Assembly (NCBI RefSeq): GCF_001442805.1
Contig: NZ_CP011131.1
Coordinates: 1,054,001 to 1,118,000, forward strand
Origin: Lysobacter gummosus
GTDB lineage: Bacteria > Pseudomonadota > Gammaproteobacteria > Xanthomonadales > Xanthomonadaceae
Direction: 5' to 3'
DNA: 64,000 nucleotides
A program made the position numbers and the translations under genes. Below, in pieces: positions 8,918-18,314 of the stretch. Positions within the stretch are counted from its first letter, which is position 1; each line of letters begins with the position of its first letter. The notes below the pieces were generated by a model that had not been told where the DNA came from, did no database searches, and worked only from the letters and a program-made list of their open reading frames with translations.

Positions 8918-9090
8918 CGCCCCTCACGATACTTGCCCGCACGGTTGACCGCGAATGCCCCCTTAGTGTGCCGCATTCGCCCTCACGCGCGCTCACCCCG
9001 GCGGCGGAGACTCGTCGTTCAGCCACCTTCGGGCCGTCGCGCGCCGCAACCCGCGCGGCCGCGCCCGATCGCCAACATCACGGGGACCCC

Positions 9091-10335
9091 ATGAGCCAGC
9101 CGACCCAGCCGATCCGTGCTTCCGTCCTAGCCGTTGCCGCCGCGGCCGCCCTGGCCGCCGGCTGCGGTCCCGAGCAGGCCCAGCACACGCCGACCGCGCA
9201 GGTCGCCGCCGGCGACGCGGCCTTCGCGGAAAGCTTCCGCGCCCGCCTGCTCGACGCCAAGGCCGGCGAGGTGATCGAAGTGCCGGCCGGCCGCTACACC
9301 TTCGACCGCAGCCTGACCTTGCGCGTGGACGGCGTGACCATCCGCGGCGCCGGTCCGGACAAGTCGGTGCTGAGCTTCAAGGGCCAGAAGGCCGGCGCCG
9401 AGGGGTTGCTGGTGAACGCCAGCAACTTCACTTTGGAAAACATCGCCATCGAGGACAGCAAGGGCGACGGCCTGAAGGTCAACGAAGCGGAAAACATCAC
9501 CATCCGCAACGTGCGCGTGGAATGGACCGGCGGCCCGAGCACCAAGAACGGCGCCTACGGCCTGTATCCGGTCAAGACCCGCAACGTGCTGATCGAAAAT
9601 TCGGTGTCGATCGGCGCGTCCGATGCCGGCATCTACGTCGGCCAGTCGCGCGACGTGATCGTGCGCAACAGCCGCGCCGAGTTCAACGTCGCCGGCATCG
9701 AGATCGAAAACACCATCAACGCCGATGTGTACGACAACGTCGCCACCAACAACACCGGCGGCATCCTGGTGTTCAACATGCCGGCGCTGTCGCAGCAGGG
9801 CGGGGCGATCCGGGTGTTCAAGAACAAGGTGTTCAAGAACAACACCGCCAACTTCGGCGCCAAGGGCACGCCGGTGGCCAGTGTGCCGGCCGGCAGCGGC
9901 GTGGTGGTGAATTCCAACGACGATGTCGAGATCTTCGACAACGACATCAGCGACAACGCCACCACCAACATCATCGTCTCCAGCGTCTATTCCACCGGTT
10001 ACAAGGACGACAAGGCGGCGAAGGATTTCGATCCGTATCCCGAGCGCATCTCGATCTACGGCAACCGCCTGAAAGGCGGCGGCGATTCTCCGGACGGCCT
10101 GGACCTGAAAGCGCTCAAGACCGCGATCTACGGCCTGAGCGGGCACTTCCCCGATGTGTTGTGGGACGGCTACGCCAACGCGGCGTTGAAGACCGGCCCG
10201 CAGATCTGCATCCGCGACGTGTCCGGCGTGGTCAACGCCGACGGTCCCGGCGGCTACAAGAGCCCGAGTCAGGACACCAAGCCCTATGCCTGCGATCTGC
10301 CGAAGCTGCCGGCGATCGACCTCAAGCGCGGCTGA
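9091..10335 (+). CDS. parallel beta-helix lipoprotein
   Basis: 414 residues. A lipoprotein signal peptide ends LAAGC with Cys25 as lipidation site. The mature part has a GEVIEVPAGRYTFDRSLTLRVDGVTIRGAG entry segment (broken by variable residues) followed by right-handed beta-helix rungs rich in Asn/Ile pairs (NFTLENIAIEDS, NITIRNVRVEWT, NVLIENSVSIG, DVIVRNSRAEF, DVEIFDNDISDN). It resembles the protein family that pairs genomically with the SO2930-type di-heme protein encoded 3 bp downstream. Periplasmic or surface carbohydrate binding or lysis is possible, but I see no catalytic signature. I chose the ATG at 9091 because it opens the signal peptide. Confidence 0.85.
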   Translation: MSQPTQPIRASVLAVAAAAALAAGCGPEQAQHTPTAQVAAGDAAFAESFRARLLDAKAGEVIEVPAGRYTFDRSLTLRVDGVTIRGAGPDKSVLSFKGQKAGAEGLLVNASNFTLENIAIEDSKGDGLKVNEAENITIRNVRVEWTGGPSTKNGAYGLYPVKTRNVLIENSVSIGASDAGIYVGQSRDVIVRNSRAEFNVAGIEIENTINADVYDNVATNNTGGILVFNMPALSQQGGAIRVFKNKVFKNNTANFGAKGTPVASVPAGSGVVVNSNDDVEIFDNDISDNATTNIIVSSVYSTGYKDDKAAKDFDPYPERISIYGNRLKGGGDSPDGLDLKALKTAIYGLSGHFPDVLWDGYANAALKTGPQICIRDVSGVVNADGPGGYKSPSQDTKPYACDLPKLPAIDLKRG

Positions 10336-10338
10336 TCG

Positions 10339-11526
10339 ATGCGCCTGATCACGATGCGTCACGCGGCGATCTTGTTGTTGGCGTTACTCGCGGCCTGCGC
10401 TAAACCGGCTGCGGACGAAACCGGACCGGCGGCGCGGGCGCCCGCCGGCATCGCCGCGGATTCGCCCTGGCAGCCGGTGCATTTCTTCGCCGAAGGGCAG
10501 CCGGACGATCTGGCCGACTGGAATGTGCTGCGAATCGCCGGCGGCCGCCTGCAATTGAATTCCGGCGTCTTGCCCTACGACCTCAACACGCCGCTGTTTT
10601 CCGATTACGCGCACAAGCTGCGCACGGTGTGGATGCCGAAGGGACAGGCGGCGGCGTACGACCCGCAGCAAGAGTTCGACTTTCCGGTCGGCACCGTCTT
10701 CAGCAAGACCTTCTACTACCCGCGCGGCGAAGGCGACAGCGTGCTGCGCAGCGCCGACGACGGCCCGGACCTGCGCGGCGGCGGCCTCGACCTGCGCAAG
10801 GTGCGGCTGGTGGAAACGCGCCTGCTGTTGCGGCGCAAGGACGGTTGGTTCGCATTGCCGTACGTGTGGAACGCGCAGCAGACCCGGGCCCGGCTGATGC
10901 GCGGCGGCGAACTGGTATCGCTGGAACTGGTCGATGCCGGCGGCAAGCGCGAAAGCGCCGACTACCAGGTGCCCGATCAGAATCAATGCGCCGGTTGCCA
11001 CGCCACCGACATGAAGACCAAGGCCCTGCATCCGCTCGGCCCGCGCGCGCGCCATCTCAATCGCAATTTCGCTTACGGCGACGGCCTGGCGAACCAGATC
11101 GCGCGCTGGACCCAGGCCGGCTATCTGCACGGCGCGCCGCCGCCGCAGTCGGCGCCACGCGACGCCAACTGGCGCGACGCGAACGCGCCGCTGGAAGCGC
11201 GCGCCCGCGCTTACCTCGATATCAACTGCGGCCACTGCCACAACCCGAAAGGCCCGGGCAACACCTCCGGGCTGTGGCTGGATGCGGCCACGCAGGAGCC
11301 GTTGCGGCTGGGCCGCTGCAAGCTGCCGATCGCGGCGGGCAAGGGCACCGGCGATCTGCGTCACGACGTGGTGCCGGGCAAGCCCGACGAATCGATCCTG
11401 ACCTTCCGCATGCTCAGCGACGATCCCTCGGTGATGATGCCGGAACTGGGGCGCAGCGTCGTGCACGAAGAAGGAGTAAAACTGATCCGCGACTGGATCG
11501 CCGCGCAACAGGGGCAGTGCGGATGA
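10339..11526 (+). CDS. SO2930-type di-heme c-type cytochrome lipoprotein
   Basis: 395 residues with lipobox LLAAC (Cys20). Two c-type heme motifs: CAGCH at residues 217-221 and CGHCH at 297-301. Between and around them lie family segments such as LPYDLNTPLFSDYAHKLRTVW, FPVGTVFSKTFYYP and HPLGPRARHLNRNF. The late motif VPGKPDESIL is typical of cytochrome-like domains attached to membrane carbohydrate or lipid oxidation systems. It starts 3 bp after the beta-helix gene, so the two form an operon. Electron donor and substrate are unknown. Confidence 0.85.
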   Translation: MRLITMRHAAILLLALLAACAKPAADETGPAARAPAGIAADSPWQPVHFFAEGQPDDLADWNVLRIAGGRLQLNSGVLPYDLNTPLFSDYAHKLRTVWMPKGQAAAYDPQQEFDFPVGTVFSKTFYYPRGEGDSVLRSADDGPDLRGGGLDLRKVRLVETRLLLRRKDGWFALPYVWNAQQTRARLMRGGELVSLELVDAGGKRESADYQVPDQNQCAGCHATDMKTKALHPLGPRARHLNRNFAYGDGLANQIARWTQAGYLHGAPPPQSAPRDANWRDANAPLEARARAYLDINCGHCHNPKGPGNTSGLWLDAATQEPLRLGRCKLPIAAGKGTGDLRHDVVPGKPDESILTFRMLSDDPSVMMPELGRSVVHEEGVKLIRDWIAAQQGQCG

Positions 11527-11553
11527 TCGCAACATGGCGAAAAATCCGCGGTG

Positions 11554-11658
11554 TTTTTGTAGGAGGGGCTTCAGCCCCGATGCTTTTCGCTCCGATCGCA
11601 GGTGGCTTTCGACAACCCTGATCGAAAAGCATCGGGGCTGAAGCCCCTCCCACAAAAG
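11554..11658. repeat. REP-like palindrome (GAGGGGCTTCAGCCCC family)
   Basis: Near-perfect inverted repeat. Left arm: GTAGGAGGGGCTTCAGCC then CCGATGCTTTTCG. Right arm: CGAAAAGCATCGGGGCTG then AAGCCCCTCCCAC. The spacer is about 40 bp. It lies between the cytochrome gene and the TonB-dependent receptor. An RNA hairpin here could uncouple receptor expression from the upstream pair. Confidence 0.85.
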
Positions 11659-11773
11659 ATTTCGCGTTATCGCCGAATACCGTAATTAGAAGGGAATCCG
11701 GGCAACGAAAGATCAAACAAGAACGCAACCGATGCATGCGTTCGAATCCACGACAACGAGAGGGGAGCTTGAG

Positions 11774-14197
11774 ATGTCGCTGCGTAAACACCGCTTGGTC
11801 ATCGCGACCAACACCGTGCTGACCGCGTTGTGCGGAGGCGCCTTCGCCCTGGCCGCGCCGGCCGCCTTCGCGCAACAGTCGGCGCCGAAGGAACTGGACA
11901 AGATCACCGTCACCGCGCAAAGCCGCGAGCAGGAACTGCAGGACGTGCCGATCGCGCTGCAGGTGGTGACCGATCAGCTGATCGACGACGTTGCCGCGCA
12001 GGATCTGGGCGATCTGGACAGCTTCGTGCCGGGCCTGGTGGTGGACAGCCAGCAGCCGACCCAGCCCGGATTCGAGTTGCGCGGCATCAGCACGGACGAC
12101 TTCGGCATCGGCACCGATCCCGCGGTCGGCGTCTACGTCGATGGCGTGTACGCCGGCCGCGGCGGCGGCGTGCTGCTGCCGTTCACCGATGTGGAACGCA
12201 TCGAAGTGCTCAAGGGCCCGCAGGGCACGCTGTTCGGCCGCAACACCGCCGCCGGCGCGATCTCGATCATCACCCGCAAACCCGATACCGCTGCGACCGA
12301 AGTCAAGGCCAGGCTGCGCATCGGCAATCACGGCAAGCAATACGTCGATGGCATGTTGAACCTGCCGACCGGCGAGGATTCGGCGTTCCGCTTCAATGCC
12401 CTGATCAATCACGCCGACGGCTGGATTCAGGACGCCGAAACCGGCCGCGACCTCAATCCGGAAAACAACTGGGCCACGCGCGCCGCGTTCAAGACCCGCT
12501 TCGGCGAGCGCACCAGCGCGTTGATCAGTTGGGATCACGAGAGCCTGGATCAGCTGGGCCAGGCCACCACGGGCATCGTCGCCCTGCCGCCGGCGCCGGG
12601 CCTGCCGAGCTTGCCGGTGGACGAATCGGCGTACCTGGATCCGCGCAAGATTCCCACCGTCAGCGACGCGGAAGGCAACGAAGAATCGCGGCGGTTCGAC
12701 GGCGTGACCCTGATCGTCGATCACAGCTTCGACTGGGGCGGCTTCACTTCGACCACGTCCTGGCGCGATTACGACTCGGTCAACCGGGTCGAAGAGGACG
12801 GCACCAATCGCCGCTATCTCTACGTCGATTCGACCAATACCGAAAGCAACCGCAGCTACTACCAGGAATTCAAGTTCGCCGGCAGCACGGACAAGCTCGA
12901 CTGGGTCGCCGGCGCCAGCTATTTCGACGAACGCGCGCGACAGACCAGCGAAGTCAATGCGATGACCGACTCGGTCGATACCATCGTGCAGAACCTGGGC
13001 CTGGCGCCGACGCCGGATGGGCGCCTGTTCGGTTTCTTCGACGATATCCTGCAGGCCAACGGCATTCCGCTGACCTTGCTCGGCCACCGCTGGAACGAGA
13101 CTTTCCGCAACACGCTCGACACCAAGGCCTACGCGGTGTTCGGCGACGTGATCTGGCACGCCACCGACAAGCTCAACCTGACTGTGGGCCTGCGCTACAC
13201 CCGAGACGAGAAGAAATTCTCGTGGCTCAACACGCCGCGCTACGCGCCGGCGCTGGATGCGACCTTGGATCAGCTGCAGGCGATCGGCTTCTTCGATCTG
13301 GTCGGCCTGCCGCGCGAAGCCTTCGTGTTCGACGTGGCCTTCATCGACCCGCCAGCGATGTTGAACAAGGGCATCCTGCGCCGCACCTCCAATAGCTGGA
13401 GCGACCTGAGCCCGCGCTTCGTCGCCGATTACCACTTCAACGACGACACCATGGTGTTCGCGTCGCTGGCCAAGGGCTACAAGGCCGGCGGTTTCAACTC
13501 GTTGCAGATCGGCAGCAGCTTCGAGAACGAGGACGTGTGGAACTTCGAGACCGGCATCAAGAAGGCGTTTCCGGCGCAACGCCTGCAGGTCAACGCATCG
13601 GCGTTCTACTACGTCTACGACAACCGCCAGGCGGTGCGGCTGGACAGCAGCACCGACATCCCGCGCTTCGTCGTCGACACCTCCGACCTGGAAGCCTACG
13701 GCCTGGACTTCGACATGCGCTGGCAGGCCACCGATCACTTCGGCCTGGACTTCAACGCCAGCTTCATCGATTCGACCTACAAGAACTACGTGACCTCCGA
13801 CGGCATCGACGCCAGCGGCGATCCGACCGGCCTGCCGTACTGGTCCGCGGCCGGCGGCGCGCATTACGTGTGGGAGTTGGGCGAGCACGGCGACGTGCGC
13901 GTGTCGCTGCGCCACGCCTATCGCGGCAAGGTGCGTTGCAGCGAGGAGTCGCGCGCGCAGAACCGCTGCGGGGTGAGCCCGGCGCTGGACCTGGGCGAGG
14001 CGCAGAACCGCACCGACCTGCGCGTCGGCTGGACCTCGCCGCAGGGCCGCTGGGGCCTGGCCGCCTACGGCAACAACCTGTTCGACAACCAGTACATCAA
14101 CGCGCTGGGCACCTACGGCAAGAACGTGCTCGGCACGGTCGGCGCGCGGGTGAGCGAGCCGCGCACGTACGGGATCGAGTTCACCGCGAGGTACTGA
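11774..14197 (+). CDS. TonB-dependent outer-membrane receptor
   Basis: 807 residues. A signal peptide ends around AAPAAFAQQ. A TonB-box-like stretch, DKITVTAQSREQELQDVP, precedes the plug domain (LQVVTDQLI, FELRGISTDDFGIGTDPAVGVY, VERIEVLKGPQGTLFGRNT, AGAISIITRKP). The rest is a 22-strand-type barrel ending in YGIEFTARY with a terminal aromatic. I chose 11774 over the ATG at 11732 because AGGGGAG sits just upstream and the signal peptide begins there. The ligand is not identifiable. Genomic pairing with the beta-helix and cytochrome lipoproteins suggests a shared substrate. Confidence 0.93.
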   Translation: MSLRKHRLVIATNTVLTALCGGAFALAAPAAFAQQSAPKELDKITVTAQSREQELQDVPIALQVVTDQLIDDVAAQDLGDLDSFVPGLVVDSQQPTQPGFELRGISTDDFGIGTDPAVGVYVDGVYAGRGGGVLLPFTDVERIEVLKGPQGTLFGRNTAAGAISIITRKPDTAATEVKARLRIGNHGKQYVDGMLNLPTGEDSAFRFNALINHADGWIQDAETGRDLNPENNWATRAAFKTRFGERTSALISWDHESLDQLGQATTGIVALPPAPGLPSLPVDESAYLDPRKIPTVSDAEGNEESRRFDGVTLIVDHSFDWGGFTSTTSWRDYDSVNRVEEDGTNRRYLYVDSTNTESNRSYYQEFKFAGSTDKLDWVAGASYFDERARQTSEVNAMTDSVDTIVQNLGLAPTPDGRLFGFFDDILQANGIPLTLLGHRWNETFRNTLDTKAYAVFGDVIWHATDKLNLTVGLRYTRDEKKFSWLNTPRYAPALDATLDQLQAIGFFDLVGLPREAFVFDVAFIDPPAMLNKGILRRTSNSWSDLSPRFVADYHFNDDTMVFASLAKGYKAGGFNSLQIGSSFENEDVWNFETGIKKAFPAQRLQVNASAFYYVYDNRQAVRLDSSTDIPRFVVDTSDLEAYGLDFDMRWQATDHFGLDFNASFIDSTYKNYVTSDGIDASGDPTGLPYWSAAGGAHYVWELGEHGDVRVSLRHAYRGKVRCSEESRAQNRCGVSPALDLGEAQNRTDLRVGWTSPQGRWGLAAYGNNLFDNQYINALGTYGKNVLGTVGARVSEPRTYGIEFTARY

Positions 14198-14203
14198 CGG
14201 TGT

Positions 14204-14254
14204 GGAATCGGGAATCGGGAGTTCCGATTCTCGATTCCCCATTCCCGATTCCCG
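14204..14254. repeat. GGGATTC-family inverted repeat
   Basis: A compact hairpin just after the receptor stop: left arm GGAATCGGGAATCGGGA, right arm ATTCCCGATTCCC, with related heptads between. Same family as the element at 7244-7376, so the accessory block from the AraC gene to the receptor has a member of this family on each side. Confidence 0.7.
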
Positions 14255-14269
14255 CCCTATCCTTAGGCC

Positions 14270-16387
14270 ATGCCGAGCCGTAAGGACGGGCCCTCCGTCG
14301 ATCTCCACACCCAACCGCTGCCCCGCATGCCCGGGGTCGGGCCGAGCGTGGCCGAAAAGCTCGCCGCGCGCGGGCTGGTGAGCCTGCAGGATTTCTGGCT
14401 GCATCTGCCGCGCCAGTACGAGGACCGCACTCAGATCACCCCGATCCGCCTGCTGCAGCCCGGCGTCGCGGCTCAGGTCGAAGGGCGGGTGGAGGCGGTG
14501 GATCGCGGCTTTCGATACCGGCCGATGCTGCGCGTGGCGGTTGGCGACGATTCGCGCGCGACCGTGGTGTTGCGCTTCTTCCATTTTCGTGCGGCCCAGG
14601 TCGCGCAGTTCCGCCTTGGTGCGCGCGTGCGCCTGTACGGCACGCCCAAGCCCGGCCAGAACGGCCTGGAGATCGTCCATCCCAGTTACCGCGTGCTTGA
14701 GGACGAAGACGAAATCGCCCTGGGCGAGCAACTCGATCCGGTTTATCCGGCGATCGAAGGCATCGGCCCGGCGACGCTGCGTCGCCTGATCGGCTTCGCT
14801 CTGGACCGCCTGCCCGACGACGCGTCGCTGGAGCTGATTCCGCGCGAACTGCGCGAGCGCCTGCGCCTGCCGACCCTGCGCGAAGCCCTGCTGACCGTGC
14901 ACCGCCCGCCGGTGGATGCCGACGTGGCCGCGCTGATCGACGGCCGCCATCCGGCCCAGCGCCGGCTGGCGCTGGAAGAATTGCTGGCCCATCACCTCAG
15001 CCTGCGCCGCCAGCGCATCAGCCAGCAGGCGCACAAGGCGCGCCCGCTCAAGCAGATGCCGCTGGCCGAACGTCTGCGCAAGTCGCTGCCGTTCAAGCTC
15101 ACCGGCGCGCAGAAGCGGGTGTTCGACGAAATTCGCGTCGATCTGGCCAAGCCTTCTCCGATGCTGCGACTGGTGCAGGGCGATGTCGGCAGCGGCAAGA
15201 CCGTGGTGGCCGCATTGGCGGCGATGCTGGCCGTCCAGCACGGCCGCCAGGCCGCGTTGATGGCGCCGACCGAATTGCTGGCCGAACAACATCTCAATAA
15301 TTTGCGTAAGTGGCTCGAACCCCTGGACGTGCGCGTGGCGTGGTTGGCCGGCAAAGTCACCGGCCGCGCGCGCAAGACGGTGCTGGAGCAAGTGGCCAAC
15401 GGCGAAGCGCAGGTGGTGGTCGGCACTCATGCGCTGATGCAGGAGGGCGTCGCCTTTCGCGATCTGGCGCTGGCGATCGTCGATGAGCAGCATCGCTTCG
15501 GCGTGCACCAGCGATTGGCGCTGCGCGACAAGGGCGCCGGCGGCGCGGTCGGCGAGGGCGCGATCGTGCCGCATCAGTTGGTGATGACCGCAACGCCCAT
15601 CCCGCGCACCCTGGCGATGACCGCCTACGCTGATCTCGACGTATCGGCGATCGACGAACTGCCGCCGGGCCGCACGCCGGTGCAGACCGTCGCCCTCAGC
15701 GAGGAACGCCGTCCCGAACTGGTGCAGCGCATCCGCACCGCCTGCGCCGAAGGCCGGCAGGCGTACTGGGTCTGCACGTTGATCGACGATTCCGACGAAG
15801 TGATCGCGCAAGCCGCGCAGACCACGTTCGAGGAACTGTCCGTGCAACTGGCGCCGTTGCGGGTCGGCCTGGTGCACGGCCGCATGAAGGCGAAGGAAAA
15901 GCAGGAAACGATGCGCGCGTTCAAGGACGGCGAGCTGGATCTGCTGGTCGCCACCACCGTGATCGAAGTCGGCGTGGACGTGCCCAACGCATCGCTGATG
16001 ATCATCGAGAACGCCGAGCGCCTGGGCCTGGCGCAGTTGCATCAGCTGCGCGGCCGCGTCGGCCGCGGCAGCGCGGCATCGAGTTGCGTGCTGCTGTATC
16101 GCTCGCCGCTGTCGGGGCTGGCGCGGCAGCGGCTGGAAACGATGCGGCAGACCCACGACGGTTTCGTCATCGCGGAAAAAGACCTGGAATTGCGCGGCCC
16201 CGGCGAACTGCTCGGCACCCGCCAGACCGGCCTGGCGGGGTTCCGCGTCGCCGACCTGGGCCGCGATGCGGATCTGCTGCCGCTGGTGCAGGAGCTCGGC
16301 GAGCGTTTGCTCAAGACCTCGCCGGAACTGGCCGAGCGCATCGTGTCGCGTTGGGTGGGCGGAGCGGTGCGCTACGCGTCTGCTTGA
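14270..16387 (+). CDS. recG: ATP-dependent DNA helicase RecG
   Basis: Remodels stalled replication forks and Holliday junctions. 705 residues. The N-terminal wedge/OB domain (PGVGPSVAEKLAARGL, HLPRQYEDRTQI) is followed by a superfamily 2 helicase core: Walker A GDVGSGKTVVAALAA at about residues 304-318, the DEQH box within AIVDEQHRFGVHQR at about 405, the TATPIPRTLAMT motif, VIEVGVDVPNASLM, and QLRGRVGRG. It ends with the GTRQTGLAGFRVADL region. Placement close to spoT and ridA matches the conserved neighbourhood. Confidence 0.97.
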   Translation: MPSRKDGPSVDLHTQPLPRMPGVGPSVAEKLAARGLVSLQDFWLHLPRQYEDRTQITPIRLLQPGVAAQVEGRVEAVDRGFRYRPMLRVAVGDDSRATVVLRFFHFRAAQVAQFRLGARVRLYGTPKPGQNGLEIVHPSYRVLEDEDEIALGEQLDPVYPAIEGIGPATLRRLIGFALDRLPDDASLELIPRELRERLRLPTLREALLTVHRPPVDADVAALIDGRHPAQRRLALEELLAHHLSLRRQRISQQAHKARPLKQMPLAERLRKSLPFKLTGAQKRVFDEIRVDLAKPSPMLRLVQGDVGSGKTVVAALAAMLAVQHGRQAALMAPTELLAEQHLNNLRKWLEPLDVRVAWLAGKVTGRARKTVLEQVANGEAQVVVGTHALMQEGVAFRDLALAIVDEQHRFGVHQRLALRDKGAGGAVGEGAIVPHQLVMTATPIPRTLAMTAYADLDVSAIDELPPGRTPVQTVALSEERRPELVQRIRTACAEGRQAYWVCTLIDDSDEVIAQAAQTTFEELSVQLAPLRVGLVHGRMKAKEKQETMRAFKDGELDLLVATTVIEVGVDVPNASLMIIENAERLGLAQLHQLRGRVGRGSAASSCVLLYRSPLSGLARQRLETMRQTHDGFVIAEKDLELRGPGELLGTRQTGLAGFRVADLGRDADLLPLVQELGERLLKTSPELAERIVSRWVGGAVRYASA

Positions 16388-16533
16388 GTTTCGAAGGACG
16401 CGGCGAAGTTTGCCGCCGGCCTCGCGCAGTCGCAGCGTCCGCGAACCGCTTCGGGTCCAATGGTACGGCTACGGGGGCTCAGGGAAGGCGGCGCCCGCCG
16501 CCGATGCAACCGGGCCATCGACAGGAGTCCTGC

Positions 16534-17376
16534 ATGCCCATCGCATTCGATCAACGTCGTTTTGGCGGCGTTGGTTTCGGCGTGGCGGGCTCGGATTTGC
16601 GCGATAGGTCGCGCGCGGCCGCGCCCCGCGGGACGGCCGTGAAACGGCCTGGTACGGCCGATTACCACAGCGCCCCGATATTTGGCATAGTGGCCCGCCA
16701 GCTGGAGCGCCCCACCCGGATGCCGGGAGCCCTTCAAAACGCGGTAACGCAATGGTTCGGCCCGGCTTTCGACCGGCTGCATCCCTTGCTGCAGGCGCTG
16801 CACCGCAGCGGCGGCACCCTGGGCGGGGAGATCGCCATCTCCACCGGAACGGGACTGGCCGGACGCATCGGGCGCCGGTTGGCGCGCAAGCTTGGCATTC
16901 CGGTGGATTGGCCGCGGCGCGGATTCCGGGTCGATATCGTCCACGACGAACAGCAGATGCAGTGGCGCCGACGCTTCGACGACGGCAGCGAGCTGCTCTC
17001 GATCTTCCGGCCGGTGGGCCGCTATCCCGATGGCCATTGGCTGGAATCCACCGGCCCGGCGCGGATGAAACTCGGCGTTGATCTCGATGGCGGCGGTTGG
17101 CGCTGGCGCCTGCTCGGCGTCGATGTGCGCGGCGTGCCGTTGCCGCTGTTTCTGTTTCCGCGCACCGACGCCTACAAACGCATCGAGTGCGATGAGCGCG
17201 GCGAAAGCGGCGAGCGTTATCGCTTCGCCGTCGCGTTCTCATTGTTTCCCTTCGGCGAACTGCTGCGCTACGAAGGCGCGCTGCACGCCATCCCGGCCGT
17301 TTCGGCCTCATCGGCCGATCCGGCCGGCGCAGCGTTGTTCGCTGCGCACAGTTCCGCAGAACGAGTGACTACATGA
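16534..17376 (+). CDS. DUF4166 domain protein
   Basis: 280 residues from the ATG at 16534, which follows CAGGAG at ideal spacing. The DUF4166-like domain begins near residue 64 (ALQNAVTQWFGPAFDRLHPLLQALH) and includes WRRRFDDGSELLSIF and a beta-rich C-terminus. The first 62 residues are Arg-rich and unlike the family, so the ATG at 16720 is a credible alternative; it lacks a good ribosome site. The function of the family is unknown. The stop overlaps the start of the nucleoside hydrolase gene (ATGA), implying coupled translation. Confidence 0.7.
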   Translation: MPIAFDQRRFGGVGFGVAGSDLRDRSRAAAPRGTAVKRPGTADYHSAPIFGIVARQLERPTRMPGALQNAVTQWFGPAFDRLHPLLQALHRSGGTLGGEIAISTGTGLAGRIGRRLARKLGIPVDWPRRGFRVDIVHDEQQMQWRRRFDDGSELLSIFRPVGRYPDGHWLESTGPARMKLGVDLDGGGWRWRLLGVDVRGVPLPLFLFPRTDAYKRIECDERGESGERYRFAVAFSLFPFGELLRYEGALHAIPAVSASSADPAGAALFAAHSSAERVTT

Positions 17377-18314
17377 CCGACCGCATTCCCCTGCTTATCG
17401 ATACCGACCCGGGCGTGGACGACGCGCTCGCCTTGCTGATGGCGTTCAACGATCCGCGCCATGAGCTGGTCGGCCTGACCATCGCCGCCGGCAACGTCGG
17501 CCTGAAACACACCGTCGCCAACGCGCTGAAGCTGTGCGAAGTGGCCGGTGTCGATGTTCCGGTGTTCGCCGGCGCCGACGCGCCGCTGCTGCATCCTTCG
17601 CCCGATGCGGGTTATGTGCACGGCCAGGACGGTTTCGGCGATGTCGGCTATGAGGCCGCCAAGCGGCAAGTCGAAGCCGAGCACGCCGCACTCGCGATCA
17701 TCCGTCTTTCGCACGAATACGCCGGCAAACTGCTGCTGGTCGCGCTCGGGCCGTTGACCAACGTCGCCCTCGCGCTCAAGCTCGATCCCACCTTGCCGCA
17801 ACGCATCGCGCGCCTGGTGGTGATGGGCGGCGCGGTGACGTGTCAGGGCAACATCACGCCGGCGGCCGAGTTCAACATCTATTTCGATCCGGAAGCCGCG
17901 CACATCGTGTTCGAAGCCTTCGGGCAACTGGATCTGGCCGATTGGGAAGCGGTGGTCGCGCACGGTCTGCTTCACGATCGCGTGGTCGGCTGGTTCAAGA
18001 CCGACTCCGCGCGCGGGCAGTTCTACGAGCGCATTTCGGAGAAGACCCGGATGTGGTCGATCGACCGCCGCGGCGATCACTGGCATGCGGCCGACGCGCT
18101 GGCGATGGCGTTCGCGCTGGAGCCCGAAGGCGCGCTGGACGTGCAGTCGCGGCCGGTGTCGATCGAGCTGGACGGCACTCACAGCCGCGGCGCGACGGTG
18201 GTCGATTGGCGTCGGCAGGAGGGCAAGCCGGATAAGGCGGCTATCTTGATGAAATACGATCAACAGCGATTCGAGCGTCTGATCCAGGCCGCTCTATCCG
18301 CGTCCCCGGCGTAG
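17373..18314 (+). CDS. inosine-uridine-type nucleoside hydrolase
   Basis: Cleaves the N-glycosidic bond of ribonucleosides to base and ribose for salvage. 313 residues. The N-terminal calcium/ribose site DTDPGVDD is at residues 10-17. Other family segments are AGNVGLKHTVANALKLCE, VHGQDGFGDVGY, LVALGPLTNVALAL, MGGAVTCQGNITPAAEFNIYFDPEAA (split by the conserved Asn/Glu ribose contacts), and HAADALAMAFAL near the end with the last metal ligand. Purine or pyrimidine preference cannot be assigned. It overlaps the DUF4166 gene by 4 bp. Confidence 0.93.
   Translation: MTDRIPLLIDTDPGVDDALALLMAFNDPRHELVGLTIAAGNVGLKHTVANALKLCEVAGVDVPVFAGADAPLLHPSPDAGYVHGQDGFGDVGYEAAKRQVEAEHAALAIIRLSHEYAGKLLLVALGPLTNVALALKLDPTLPQRIARLVVMGGAVTCQGNITPAAEFNIYFDPEAAHIVFEAFGQLDLADWEAVVAHGLLHDRVVGWFKTDSARGQFYERISEKTRMWSIDRRGDHWHAADALAMAFALEPEGALDVQSRPVSIELDGTHSRGATVVDWRRQEGKPDKAAILMKYDQQRFERLIQAALSASPA

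Noticed and set aside
7850..14197. the accessory block as an integrated mobile island
   Set aside because: No integrase, transposase, tRNA attachment site or direct repeats flank it; codon use looks native. I keep it only as an insertion relative to conserved gene order.
11414..16156. very long open frame on the minus strand, antisense to the TonB receptor and recG
   Set aside because: High-GC sequence gives long antisense frames. The product is His/Gln/Arg-rich without domains, and the opposite strand carries two complete, well-conserved genes.
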